Shown here: piece by piece, positions 10,729-31,679 of the stretch
How the letters are laid out: each line of letters starts with the position of its first letter
Numbering within the stretch: position 1 is the first letter of the stretch
DNA from: Armigeres subalbatus
Taxonomy: Eukaryota; Arthropoda; Insecta; Diptera; Culicidae
Direction: 5' to 3'
Assembly (NCBI RefSeq): GCF_024139115.2
Contig: NC_085140.1
Coordinates: forward strand, 421,426,283-421,490,282
Length of the DNA: 64,000 nt
Notes under the pieces: model-generated
What the model was told of the DNA's origin: nothing
The model's input: only the letters and a program-made list of their open reading frames with translations
Databases searched by the model: none
Program-made: the position numbers and the translations under genes

Positions 10729-11210
10729 ATGGCTGCGAATCCTCCCGAGGAAAATTTTGATCAGGGAGAGGTAACATTTCTTATTTCCATTGCAATCTGT
10801 GTAATTCGGCATCGGATGACCTGACCCTATTTCAATTCATTCAGTTTGATGAGGACGACCTGGGGGAAGTGCAAATCGAAGCAACAGCCGGGCGAAAACG
10901 TTTGTTCAGCAAAGAGTTACGCTGCATGATGTACGGATTCGGGGATGATCAGAACCCCTACACGGAGAGTGTGGACCTGCTGGAGGATCTGGTGATTGAA
11001 TTCATAACCGAAATGACGCATCGTGCAATGGAAATCGGACGGACCGGTCGAGTTCAGGTGGAAGACATTATCTTTCTCGTGCGGAAGGACGCAAGGAAAT
11101 ATTCCAGAGTCAAAGACCTGCTCACGATGAATGAAGAATTGAAACGGGCGAGAAAGGCCTTCGATGAAATCAAATATGTTGGTGCTGAAGCAAAGGTTAA
11201 AGAGAAGTAG
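10729..11210 (+). CDS. Taf13: TFIID subunit TAF13
   Basis: Two exons: 10729-10770 (14 codons, ending DQGE) and 10845-11210, split by a 74-bp intron with GTAACA and TTCATTCAG ends; phase 0; 135 residues. The body is the TAF13/Spt3-type histone fold: LFSKELRCMMYGFGDDQNPY, then LLEDLVIEFITEMTHRAM, then VEDIIFLVRKDARKY. The C-terminal helix LTMNEELKRARKAFDE is typical. TAF13 pairs with TAF11 in TFIID and contacts TBP for RNA polymerase II initiation. The length equals that of other insect TAF13 proteins. The first exon was found by joining frames, since the second has no ATG at its beginning. An AATAAA is at about 11274. Convergent with the next gene. Confidence 0.95.
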
Positions 11211-11691
11211 GTGACTTGATGAACAAACTGGTTGGTAAGAGACGCCCTTGAGAATGGCTTTAAGATTCGTAAAAATAAAGCATAAAACACTAAAACAAAA
11301 ATAATGTTTTCGATTATACATTCTAATTAGGCAAACCCAATCAAATCGCCAAGAATATAGGTTTCATTCTTCCAACATGACTAATTTGTATAAAATTCGA
11401 GCCCCTAATTTAAAAGGGCGTCATTACCTGTTGATGTATCCAAGTTTGCCTATAGATTTATAGAAGAAATACTGAAATTATGTGTTTGTGATTTTATAAA
11501 TAAACTCATTTATATTCAAATTCTTTCAAGTTATTAAATATTTATTTCTCTCTTAAGAAGAGTTTTTACTGCCAATAAATTTATCACCGAGATTCAATGC
11601 GCATAATATATACATACTTTTAAAATAAAACATACTGCATTGCGAGGTTTCTGCAATTCATATTTCAGATCTTTATGATGGAATGTAACTT
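11211..11691. other. Convergent 3' spacer TAF13 / POGLUT-like
   Basis: AT-rich 3' UTR and spacer. It holds AATAAA for TAF13 on the plus strand and several TTTATT/AAATAAA words usable by the minus-strand gene near 11530-11580. No gene or repeat is visible. Confidence 0.4.
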
Positions 11692-13593
11692 TTAAAGTTC
11701 ATCGTGTTTGTTTACCAGCATCGAATCACATTCACAACCGGAACTAGACGTTGGTTGTTCAACTCTTTCCATTTCCGGAAGTACTTGAATAGAACTGACA
11801 ATATTTTTAGCGTATTGTTTGAACAGTAATCCATAATAACATAAAATAGATTTAGGCAGCAAATGCTTCTCGACAAAGTATTTTGCGTTGTTGCGTACTT
11901 GCACCATGGTATCATCAATTGTTCTCGCTTTTTCTATACTTTCGACTAAATCGGATAAATCTTTCTTAATTGGAACGAATTCCTTCCATTTCTGAAGTTT
12001 GTTATAAAAATGTTCGTAGTACTTGGAGTCCTGCTTAAATACAACCGAAGATCCACCTAGCAAATAAGGAAGTCGATACGCAGCTACCGTTCCGTCTACA
12101 TTGATCTGGTATTTGTAGTTGAAGAAATCAAAAAATGATATATACGCAACTTTTGGGCCATACTTCTTCTCCTCGTCTCGGAAGAAGAAGAAATTAGTTA
12201 AAGAAGCGTTCACGATATCCGGATGCATCTGAGACAACCCAACCAAGTCTAGCCTTTCTCGACAAGCATCCCGTCCGCGCCAGAATGCTTTAGCGTCCTT
12301 GTCTTCCCATGGAATCCCTTTCCGCTGAACGGAGAGCATATCAAGGGTGACTCGATTCATGGCTTCCAGCGTTGCTTCAACAATGTCGTAGGTAGGCATT
12401 ACAATATCGAATGTATCGTCGCTACCACACCATGAGAAAATCGGATACGGTCCCGTCGTACGTCGGTGACCTCCTTTCGTGACTAACGGCCAATCACCTA
12501 GATTGACGAACAGTTCCATATCAGGCAGAATAGTTTTACGAGCCATTGATTGCAAAAGCGCATCCATGTACATCTTAAACCCTGTATAACGACCGTAGCA
12601 GGTACGATAAACTTGATTGTTTTTTATCACATAATTACACAACGAAACGCTTCCTGGCTTGTCGTATTGCTGGATGATTCTGGGCCTGAGGCTGGAGAAA
12701 TTCACTGCTCGAAATGGTATAAGATCGCTTTCGATTTGTGAATCTGATACCGGACAATCGATCTGTTGAATCCATTCGCCTAGGTTTGTTTGAGGACAGT
12801 TGCAGTTTTCTGTATAGAGCTTGTTATTAAACCTGTATGGAGATTCCCCCAAATGTCGTTCTCCATATAGTACGTGTATATCCGTATCCCAGCATGTCTC
12901 CGTTAGTTTATATCGAATAAGAGAAGACCCGTCGAAGCGGTCTATTTGCTCGATTTTCACCCGGCACTCACCTAACACGGATCTGCCTTTAAACAAGACA
13001 CGATATTTCAATGGATCTGTAATACTAAATTTTCAATAATTAGAATTATTTTTCAAATAAAAATTATCATTCTCTCGGGATCCTACCATTGCTTATGGAA
13101 AAACATTGAAACATTTCTTAAGAAACCTTTTGTAATTGTATTTATTATTCTCACGAGAACCAGTTAACATTTTATCGGGTTAAGGACACTGTACGGAAAT
13201 TTACATTTAGAGATTTAATAAAAAGTCATAGCAGATATTTATAGATAGTGTTGTGTTATAGTTATAGTATTTTTTATTCTGTTAATACTTTTATATACTG
13301 CGAATTATCAATCTCATCAAATTTATGCAGTCAACATATATTTCAAAGTTTTCATAAGCACTGATTAAAGATAGGATTTTATGTCCACCATATACCAAAA
13401 TAACTTACATATTGTTTTGTTCATCTCTTGGTTCGATGTAAAAGTACCTTGCGTTCAACGGGAGCTTATCGGCTAGTTCTATGCCAGGACCCCAAACTCG
13501 AGTTCTAGTATGATCCAATAGGGATGAGTTTTCTCCCAGAAGAAAGGACAACTTGATCACAATAGCAGCCAACGTACCAATTAAACTATTCAT
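11692..13593 (-). CDS. POGLUT2/3: KDEL-type protein O-glucosyltransferase (POGLUT2/3, KDELC family)
   Basis: Two exons on the minus strand: 13593-13409 (donor GTAAGT) and 13024-11692, giving about 505 residues. The N terminus is a signal peptide (MNSLIGTLAAIVIKLSFLLG). A filamin-type Ig domain follows (RTRVWGPGIELADKLPLNAR in exon 1, RFDGSSLIRYKL in exon 2). After NCNCPQT comes the CAP10 glucosyltransferase domain: CYGRYTGFKMYMD, DMELFVNLGDWPL, DAKAFWRGRDACRERL and AYRLPYLLGGSSVVF. The last five residues are KHDEL, an ER-retrieval signal, so it acts in the ER lumen. Family members add O-glucose to EGF repeats of Notch and fibrillins using UDP-glucose. The acceptor at 13025 (ATTTAG) keeps the frame; the nearer TTACAG does not fit the donor phase. 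Confidence 0.92.
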
Positions 13594-14211
13594 TATAGAA
13601 GGTAACTTTTAGAACAGCGAGAACCCTGTAAACTCAGGTAGATGGATTAATTAAAATTTATTATATACGAATTTATTTAAAACAAATCAATATTTCCCAT
13701 TGCGTGAGAGCAAATGCAGCACCATAAGAGAGACAAAAAAAAAACAACCGGCCTGAATGCTGAAGCAAAAGTAACGGTAAGTACCGTATCGACTGTCATT
13801 TTCTAGCCAATCCAAGCGTTTCAATCGAAAGATTACTGTTTTGTTTGTAAACATGCAGTATCAATGATGATAATGATGATCATTCGCATCATCATTGATG
13901 TATATAGCTAAAGGAGCTAAAGAGTAATAAGAACCGATAAAGTAGATTGATTGTCCCAAAGGCCCTGCAAAAACAAAATTCACACATGAGGTGGTCTATC
14001 AGGGTCTATCCTGAGTTTGTCTTGTTCTGATGTAGCAAAAAAGTTTGTTTTATTATTTTAATTTAAAAGTCATGCTTCAGTAATTTATTAACACAGGTAG
14101 TGTATTTCCATTTTTTGGTACCTAATAGGAGCTGTTTATCAATATTTCTACCTATGGTAATTCCAGATCGTGACGCAGTCCAGCATCTCATCCGAAATCA
14201 TCTAGCAAGCC
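13594..14211. promoter_or_regulatory. Divergent region, POGLUT-like / PKA-like
   Basis: About 620 bp between two divergent start codons. It contains an ATGATGATAATGATGATCATT block near 13865-13905 with partial dyad symmetry. No TATA box at a fixed distance from a start was identified. Confidence 0.35.
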
Positions 14212-16165
14212 ATGATGCCGCGTTGGAAACGGTGGGAGCAGATCAAACGTCAGATATTCGCCTGTCGTCCTCACGCAAAGTCCAAAATGTCCGAAGCATT
14301 GGTCAAGTCGCAGTTTTCAGTTAAAAACTTTAGCACGACCACGGTCAAATCAGCCCCATCATCGGCAGTTACTGGCGGTGGTCGAACTCCTCCCAAGAAG
14401 TTTTCCTCCAGCAGTGATTACAAGCAGATACTGAATAGGTTGAAAGTGGACTTTGAGAAGAAGTACAACAGTGTAAAACCCTCGCCCGATAGCGGCCTGC
14501 AGGAATTTGATGTACTGAAGACGCTCGGGACTGGTGCGTTTGGCGTTGTTGTGAGTATACGAAGTAGTAGTACTTCTTTATTTGTTGCTGTATTAATGAA
14601 ATTCGTTATAAAATAATATGAACTTTTATACTTAACTTTATTATTCTCGTCTTAGTGAGCAGTTGTTAAGCGTACTCCAATTACTAAAACAAAAAACTGT
14701 TTTGTATGTCTTCCTCCACTAGGTAGCTAACTGTTTACCGCGTAATTGTTAATTAATCATGATAATTTTTTTTGAAAGAATGCGAATATAATGATACTTA
14801 TTTCACTCTTTAATATCTCTAGAAACTAATACGAAGAAAAAATACTGAAGAATACTTTGCCTTGAAGATTTTATCCAAAGAGAAAATAGTCCGCCACAAG
14901 CAACTCCAGCATACTGTGAACGAAAAACGAATATTACAAAGCGTGGAGTTTCCTTTTATGGTACACCTGGAATGCTGCTATAAGGATAATTCCTACATCT
15001 ATCTAGTAATGCCATTTATTTGTGGCGGTGAGCTGTTTGGTTTGCTGAGAAAATCTAAACGTTTCGGCGAGGATCAAGCGAAATTCTACGGAGCCCAAGT
15101 GGCAATGGCAATTGAATATCTCCATCACATGAATCTAATCTATAGAGACCTCAAGCCAGAAAACATACTCATAGATACCAAGGGTTATGTGAAGATCACC
15201 GACTTCGGTTTCTGTAAGGTATGGTCAATGTGATTATCATATGGTCGGGGTTCTGCCAAATCGCACCAAGCGCCAATGAAAAAATACCCATTTTCTTGCA
15301 CAAGTTTTCGTCTAGCAGATGCAATTGATCACAAATTGTGAGACCGGGACTGGTTGACCGAGTTTTGCTTTCAGAATGTATGTAGACTTAGATTCTGGAT
15401 AGACTTTTCGAAAATACCTCCGTAATTTTTTTTTTGCTGTCTTCAGTACTTTTATTTCCATTAACTGAATCACTATGGATTGATTTCCGTTTTGATGTTT
15501 ATTACGAACAAAATATCGTCAGTCAAAAAGGCGCTTGGTGCGGTTTCGCAGAACCCCTACCATATATTACTAAAAACATAAAATAAATTAACAGAATTCA
15601 GAAAAAGGTTGATTAAAATTTGAGACAATGAAATATAGAACAGCAAATAATTAAAGTCATACATTATTTTCAGGTGATCCGTGATCGAACATGGACCCTG
15701 TGTGGTACGCCCGAATATCTGGCACCAGAGGTAATACAATCTAAAGGCTACGGAAAAAGCATTGATTGGTGGTCCTTCGGTATACTTCTGTATGAGATGG
15801 CGGCAGGCTACACTCCATTCTATACCAACTCCAGCGATCATATGGTATTGTTTGAGAAAATTTGCAAGGGCAAGTGTCGTTATCCGGCAAGTTTCAGTAG
15901 TGAATTAAAACACCTGATCCAAAACATTCTTCATATCGACTTGACGCGAAGATTCGGCAACTTGAAGAATGGTGCAAACGACATTAAACAACATGCCTGG
16001 TTTCGTGGTATCAACTGGATTGGACTATTGAATGTGGAAGTAACGGCCCCTTTCATACCCAAAGTAAGCGGTCCTGGAGACTCTTCGCAGTTTGATATCT
16101 ACGATGAACAAGATTTGAAGGTTGCATCGAAGTGTATGTTTATTAAGGAATTTGCAGATTTTTAA
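14212..16165 (+). CDS. cAMP-dependent protein kinase catalytic-subunit-like Ser/Thr kinase
   Basis: Three exons: 14212-14550, 14823-15218 and 15674-16165, all phase 0, 408 residues. The glycine loop LGTGAFGVV ends exon 1. Exon 2 has the VAIK lysine (FALKILSKEK), the PKA-type catalytic loop LIYRDLKPENILID and DFGFCK. Exon 3 begins VIRDRTWTLCGTPEYLAPE, with the activation-loop threonine and P+1 loop of PKA, then DWWSFGILLYEMAAGYTPF. The AGC tail is intact: APFIPKVSGPGDSSQFD, ending KEFADF, so the PIF FxxF motif is kept. The N-terminal ~80 residues are Ser/Thr/Lys-rich and unlike the myristoylated MGN start of canonical PKA-C. It looks like a diverged PKA-C paralogue; the start (two adjacent ATGs) is uncertain. 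A 3' AATAAA follows at ~16191. Confidence 0.88.
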
Positions 16166-16327
16166 TAATTATTTTACATGTAATCACAACAAATAAATAT
16201 ATGTCGAACCTTCTTCAAATTCAGGTTGTTTAATTCATTACGTAACAAAGATGTAAAACATAACATAAAGATGTCAATTAACATAATTCAGATAAGCAAA
16301 TTATACTAAATAACATTATCTTCTCTT

Positions 16328-19300
16328 CTAGTACTGTGGTATTTTCAAACTTATTGAGCGACCAAAGCGCGATGTGATTTTCTTCATCACAGTATCCTCA
16401 GCTGCCTTAACATCCTTAGCATTAATTTTGTTGATCTTCTTCTTTTTGGGACGCTTAATGATGGTTCTTGCCTTGGGACGTCCACGGCTTGAACCAGCTA
16501 CCAAATGATTATCGATTACCAGCCTATGCTCGTCTTCGGTGCTAGCGCCACCATCCGTATCGTCGGCGCACAACAACTTTTGTACTGCAGCGACATTGAC
16601 TGGTACCTTAACGATAGGGTTAAGTAGCTCTTCAATCGTGGCCATTTCATCATCAGACATCGGATTTGGGGTATTTGGTGGAGCAACCGTTTGCAAACAA
16701 TAGTAATTTTGAGAAGCCGATGGAGAACTTTCACGTATGACTACTTCCGGGTGAAGAGATTCGATGTGGCAATGCTGGATGTTCAAAAAAATATATATTT
16801 AGTCACAAGATCACTTCATCTTTATTGTTGGTTTCATTAAAAAATACACGTACCTATTATTATATGTAAATAAAAATTGCTAAATGTATTTTAATTTAAT
16901 TTATTTATTGTCATAACGGAAGCCTACAGGTTACCCCATATTTTAGGTCAAGGAAGATACATTAGTATTCAAAGAAACGGTCGGAAACGGTATTTGATAT
17001 TAAAGCGGATACGATTCTAATTTGTGACAACTGTCGTAAGGCAGTTGTTCGTAGAAGTGGACGGCTTCTATCAACATATGAACGAATTAATGTTATCGGC
17101 AAAATGTATATCTACCTAAAAAGGGATTGTATTTTTAATTTCTTGCGAATTATTCCCTTTTATGTCTGTCGCAAAAGAAGGGAAATGAATTGAAATGATA
17201 AATGAAAAAAAAAAATTTAATGATAGATATTTTTCCTGTACTACGTAAGTCACTGTTCTTAATTTACGAAATATTAGGTTGTACCGTTAAGTACCCTAAT
17301 TTCGGGCACTTAAGATCTGATAAAGTTAAAACGTTCATTAAAAAACATGTAGTGGCCATTTGGAAACATTTGCTACTGCATCACGTAGTAGAAGGATTCT
17401 AGGTTCTCAAAAAAATGTTACTTGCAAATTTTGCTGCTATTTAAAAAAAATGGAGTTTGAATCCGAGACCGTTGTATGCTCCTTATTTCGCGCAAGAAAA
17501 TAGGATAGTTCCTAATTTTGCGCAAAAGTGTTCCTAACTTCGCTCATGTTTGGAATTGAATATCGTTATTGGTTTGATGAAATATAATCAATTAACGGTT
17601 GTATGTCAATGCCCAGAATACCAATCCCCAGAATCAGTTCCCCAGAATGGTATTTCCCAGAATTCCATTTCCCAGAACGACCAATTCTCCAGAATGATAT
17701 TCCCCAGAATGCACCATTTCCCCGAAAAAAAATCCCCAGAATGACTCATTCCCCAGAAAAAAAAACCGAATGACCAATTCCCCAGAAACCAAAAACCCGG
17801 AAGGAACCGTTCCCCAGAAAAAGGTATCAGTCTTAGAAACTGTTACTAGATACTAAAAAAACAAAAAATCTAGATACTATATTTCTATGCAAAAATACTT
17901 ATATTGAAGTACGCATTTGCCCGGAATGGAGCCCTTTTGATATTTTTGTTAGGGCTCACATATAATACGAATGAGCATATAATCCATTATACTCGTTGTT
18001 CATATTGGGGGAAGCCCATATGGCATAATACCATTTGGCATAATGCCGTTTGGCATAATGACCATTTGGCATAATCGTTGAAAAGAGTAAGAAATGCAAA
18101 GAATATATGATTTCCATTTTTAGAAGTATGTATTTACCTGGAATAAGACAAAAGAGTAGATGACTCCTTCTTTAAAAGTATGCGTTCGCCCGGAAAAAGG
18201 CAAACGAGTAGATAACTACTTCTTCAAAAGTATGCATTTGCCAGGAAAAAAGGCAGAAGAGTAAATGACTCCTTCTTTAAAAGTACGCATTTGCCCGAGA
18301 CGAAGCAAAAGAGTAGATGACTCCTTCTTTGAAAGTATGCATTTGCCCGGAATAAGGCAAAAGAGTAGATGACTCCTTCTTTAAAAGTACGCATTTTCCC
18401 GGGATGAAGCAATTACGAAGTATTTAGTCTAAGCTAGGAAATGGTGCATTCTGGGGTATGGTATTCTGGGGATTAGGACATTCTGGAGAATGTCTTTCGG
18501 GGGATGGAGGCATTCTGGGAAATGTCTTTCGGGGGATAGGGGCATTCTGGGGAATGTCTTTCTGGGGATTGTGGTATTCTGGGGAATGGTTTTCTGGGGA
18601 GTAGTGCATTCAGGGGAATTAATTTCTGGGGAATCACTTTCTGGGCAATGGGTTTCTGGGGTATGACATACAATCCAATTAACCAATAGAAGCATGCATC
18701 CATTGTTCAAAATATGCAGATAACGGTATCAGACAGCCGTCAGTGATCCATTCTTTAGTCGAAATGGTATGTGCCTATATTTCGACCCTGGAGCTTTGCT
18801 TAGATTTTAGTTTATGCATTTTAGTTGATACAAGTCATAATTCCTAAAATATCGTTTGCTTCTGAAATATAAACCATATTTTAAGAAAAAAGGCATTGTA
18901 TGAGCAATGTTTAGCTGGTGTATAAAAAAAGTTTAAATTTTCGAGACGTCATGAAAGAAAGTCTTAAATTCCGCTATCTCTTACATAGGACATCTTCAAA
19001 TATGTGTTTTATTCAAGACATCTTCAATATTATATACATTATCGAAAAAGCTGCTGTAGTTTTATCTTAAGTTTAGTTTAGCATCATTTTACACATCGCA
19101 CATTTTAGCATCATTTTACACATCGGATTTGGTAGCTATTGCAGGCACTGATCTATAAGATTTTTCAAGTCAACATTAGTCGATGTCGGTGGTTATCCGC
19201 CTGAAAATTAGATAAAAAGCGTATGGGAATGAACTTTTCGGGTTCTATTCAGTGTAAAACTGTCCTGTGTATTATATTGCCTTTGTTTCATTAGAATGTT

Positions 19301-20504
19301 GCAAATGAAACTACGCACAACAATGAACGAAATTGGGCACCATAATTACTCTCATATACCTAATTTCGCTCACAAAGCGAAAGTCTAAATCAACACAAAA
19401 TACATAAAATTTTACACTTTTCAATAGTAATGACGAATAAACATATCCAATAGAGCATAATGGATACAAATATTTCCAAAAAGTAGCCAGTTTTGTACAG
19501 TAAAATAATTTGTTTACTTGGGTCATGTTCTTCGTCGCTGTGCTAAGCACAAGCAAATATGGCGGTCGATGGGAGGATCAAATTGAAATAATTTTATTTG
19601 GTGTACTAAACCAAGTTTGTTTTTCAAATTTTTTCGTGAAAAACATTCAACAACAATGATATTTTGTAATCCTCCAGATTTTTCAATTGTGACTGGTACC
19701 TAAAAATTGAAAAAAATAAATGATTTTATAATGCGCGAAGCGAAGATAATATTTAGTAGAGAACCCGGAAGAGGCCGCAGGCTTCATGGAAGGCCGCGTA
19801 CACGATGGATTTTTGCAGTTGAAGAGGACCTGAGGGCGCTCAATGTTCAGGGCGACTGGATGCGATTGGCCCAGGATCGAGTCCAGTGGAGAAGGATACT
19901 CCATTCGGCGTAGGTTCATCGAATGGCTGTAGCCCATCAAGTATCAAGTAAGTAATGCGCGAAGTTAGGGCGCGCGCGAAATTAGGGCACATCACGGTAA
20001 AACAAATTATTGTACTCACCACGGCTTCCTTAGAATCAAACATATTGAAGCAAACTTCACAAAATGGTCTGCGATGAGTCTTCATGTGTGTGACCATACT
20101 GAGACGAGTGTGCAACAGATAGCGACATTCCAGGCAAGCGAATTTCGGACCACGTTTCTCGCAAAGATTCATTTTGTTCTGTACGATGTTCTAGAATTGC
20201 AGAAGAAATTCATTGAAAGATTGTTCTGTTTTGCGTTGCTTTCACTTACGTAGATCGGAACATTCGGCATTGAAATGGCACAATCCTTTTCGCCCAACTC
20301 ATCGAGTTCTGCCGATGCCTGACTGCTCGGAATGAAGTCGCCTGCCATCAGAGGGGAATAATCCGCCACTTCAGATCCGTACACAAAATTCAGCCGCGCA
20401 AGGCCTTCAATTAACGGTGATTCCTTGCCAACTGTTGTCGGGGCCTTATGATGACGGTTCCAAATTAGAAATGCCTTGGGCCCATCGCTGTCCTTGTGCG
20501 ACAT
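16328..20504 (-). CDS. Two-finger C2H2 zinc finger protein with basic C terminus
   Basis: Three exons on the minus strand: 20504-20250 (85 codons, donor GTAAGT), 20190-20020 (57 codons, donor GTGAGT) and 16774-16328 (148 codons plus stop); phase 0; 290 residues. Exon 1 starts MSHKDSDGPKAFLIWNRHHK and has no known domain. Exon 2 has a complete finger (CLECRYLLHTRLSMVTHMKTH) and starts a second (FCEVCFNMFDSKEAV). Exon 3 begins HCHIESLHPE, which completes the second finger as C-x2-C-x12-H-x4-H. This supports joining exons across a 3.2 kb intron. The tail has an AT-hook-like SSRGRPKART and the basic run KRPKKKK. It is probably a nuclear DNA-binding protein; the orthologue was not recognised. The intron is filled with repeats. 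Confidence 0.78.
16775..17587. other. Intron 2 of the zinc finger gene, non-repetitive part
   Basis: AT-rich intronic sequence adjoining the last exon. No gene, RNA or named repeat was recognised; short words such as TTTCGCGCAAGAAAATAGG and TAATTTCGGGCAC recur loosely. Confidence 0.4.
17588..18688. repeat. 1.1 kb inverted-repeat element with CCCCAGAATG arms
   Basis: The left arm (17588-17830) is a tandem of TTCCCCAGAATG-like units. The right arm (18430-18680) is the same unit reversed (GGGGAATG, TTCTGGGG). The outer edges are also inverted: CGGTTGTATGTCA on the left against GACATACAATCCAATTAAC on the right. Between the arms lie CATTTGGCATAATG-like units (18018-18080) and the 59-bp minisatellite. 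No coding capacity; proline/glutamine-rich open frames in the arms are repeat translation. Confidence 0.75.
18128..18420. repeat. ~59-bp minisatellite, about five units
   Basis: Units share AGTAGATGACTCCTTCTTT, then AAAAGTA(T/C)GCATTTGCC, then CGGAAxAAGGCAAA, with about 10-15% divergence. One more unit-like piece lies at 17908-17935. It sits between the CCCCAGAATG arms and looks like an internal array of that element. Confidence 0.75.
18689..19700. other. Zinc finger gene intron 2, remaining part
   Basis: AT-rich intronic sequence with no gene seen. A local duplication TTTAGCATCATTTTACACATCG occurs twice in tandem at 19078-19127. Otherwise nothing recognised. Confidence 0.4.
19730..19955 (+). 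pseudogene. 3' end of an RTE/CFDP2-like LINE
   Basis: Encodes the C-terminal motif of LINE reverse transcriptases often annotated as craniofacial development protein 2-like: GRGRRLHGRPRTRWI, then VEEDLRALNVQGDWM, then AQDRVQWRRIL and a stop. It ends TGTAGCCCATCAAGTATCAA, close to the short AAGT-repeat tail of such elements. It is severely 5' truncated and lies in the intron of the minus-strand zinc finger gene. The relic at 31680-32230 belongs to the same family. Confidence 0.75.
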
Positions 20505-21496
20505 AATTCTGCTAGTTTTGACGAAATTGTTGAATTGAAATCGAAGCCTGCTTCGTTAGTTGTACAGATTCTACTCTGATGCTGATGTTTTTTCTTCACC
20601 CATAAAGTTTACAAACGAAAGCAAAAGGCTGCAAAAAAAACTGCGCACAATAAACAATAACAAAAAAGCAAGCTATTGTTTTCATTGTGGGCTGAAAATT
20701 GAAAAGAAAAAAAAATGTGTTTTCCATGTTTACCTACCTACTCGACGCCCGACTTGACTACCGTGACTATACCAAACTGCAGTTTCCCCGTTTTCCCGTT
20801 CCTTCGTTTCAAGAACTTTCGAACATAAAACCTCACGCACACTCATACACTCCATTCCTCAATTTTGATAATGGTGTAATCATATATGCATACAATCAAT
20901 ATTATAAAGCTCGTAAAAGCATTTAAAAAATAAATAAAAATATTATTCATTATTAAGACATAAAGCCCAAATGTATGAATTAAATTTGGAATTAGAATGA
21001 AAATTGATTTTATAAAACTTTTGAATGATTTTTTGTTTGATTAAAAAAATCGTCCCATTCGCAAAATTGTTCCGAAAACAGCTGCAATCATTCGATTCAT
21101 GATGCAGTCATGATCATAATGATTGTTGATGCGCGCACGTATACGCATAACGCAGAGGGTGCGATATCCACGACTGAAGTTCAAGCGTGACAGGAGTGAC
21201 TTTTCCACCCCCATCCGCACATCGCTAGTCACAACGTATCCAAAACATAAAATAATATTGTCAGTGGCTGTCTAATCAAACAAGGGATCCATCAGGACGT
21301 CATTCAAATACGGCGGAGTCGATTTTCTATGCTTCATTTTCAAATGACTTCCTAAAACTATGGTGTACCTAGACTAAAAGAATTATTAATCAATGCTCCA
21401 GATTTATTCACCGGAGATTAAAAATCAAGTGAATTCTTTCAAGTGGATTTCAATTTTGCTGTGATCAAAATATTACCCATCGGCGGAGTGACCAAG
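20505..21496. promoter_or_regulatory. Divergent region, zinc finger gene / RNF121
   Basis: Nearly 1 kb between divergent start codons; both promoters must lie here. No clear TATA box or repeat element. A CATGATGCAGTCATGATCATAATG block near 21100 has partial dyad symmetry. Confidence 0.35.
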
Positions 21497-30868
<9,372 letters not shown>

Positions 30869-31679
30869 CAACTTGTCGCAGTGCTTTTGCTGTGCTATCG
30901 TCCACAACAGTCGGAGCAGCAAGTAACTGTTTCCTCATATGTATCTATGCCGCCATCAATGTCAGTATATTTTGTTGTAGGGAGCATTGACACCAAAACT
31001 AGCGCTGAGCGTAAATAGAATTGTAGGAATCAGGTTTATGTTTAAGTTAAGGTTGTGCAATCGGATTTTCTATTCTGTTTTGGTAATCCAACATTTGAGC
31101 GCACTACGAGTTTTGTGTATGTTGCATTGATTTAGGTAAATACATCGATAATAATTGCTAATGAATAGCAAAATCAAAAAAGGCGTGCGTAAAAGTGTTA
31201 TGTTCCAATTTTAATGAAATGCACTCCAATCTATCCTATCATTAGATTTTCTGTTTTGAAACTCTGAACTAAAGATCCATTGAAATAAAAAAAGACAAGA
31301 CCTAGGTAACAAAGGGGTATAATATTCTGTTCAACTTCGAAATTGTCATGCGTTGCAAGTCACTGAGAGCACTTTATTTCTGGTAGTCATCGTCGTTTTA
31401 TCTCTCAACTGTTTTTTTCGTCGCCGTGTACATGTGGGTGGTGTTCCTATATGTTTTCTTACTTCTCCCGAATCACTGGATTGTACCTGGCTCGGCTGGT
31501 AGGTTGACGAATCGTCCTTTTTATAACAGTGGGTATGACGAACGTCGTCATGCAGCTGAATGTACAGACCAGGGAGTGGTGCTTTAACTGTATTCCAGCA
31601 GTCCTCAAGAGAGGTCCCATCGAGCTAGCCCTCTTCCGGCAACGCTTGCTCGAGATGCTGCGCGTTTACAGTGGAACAT
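30869..31679. other. RNF121 3' UTR and spacer
   Basis: The first ~420 bp are probable 3' UTR ending near AATAAAAAAAG at 31283. Beyond this, no gene or repeat was recognised up to the LINE relic. Confidence 0.45.

Noticed and set aside
18128..18420. Possible CRISPR-like array
   Set aside because: Units are contiguous and diverged along their whole length, with no unique spacers, in a eukaryotic intron.
18424..18710. Overlapping proline- and glutamine-rich frames on the minus strand
   Set aside because: They are translations of CCCCAGAATG tandem units in two or three frames, typical of repeat DNA.
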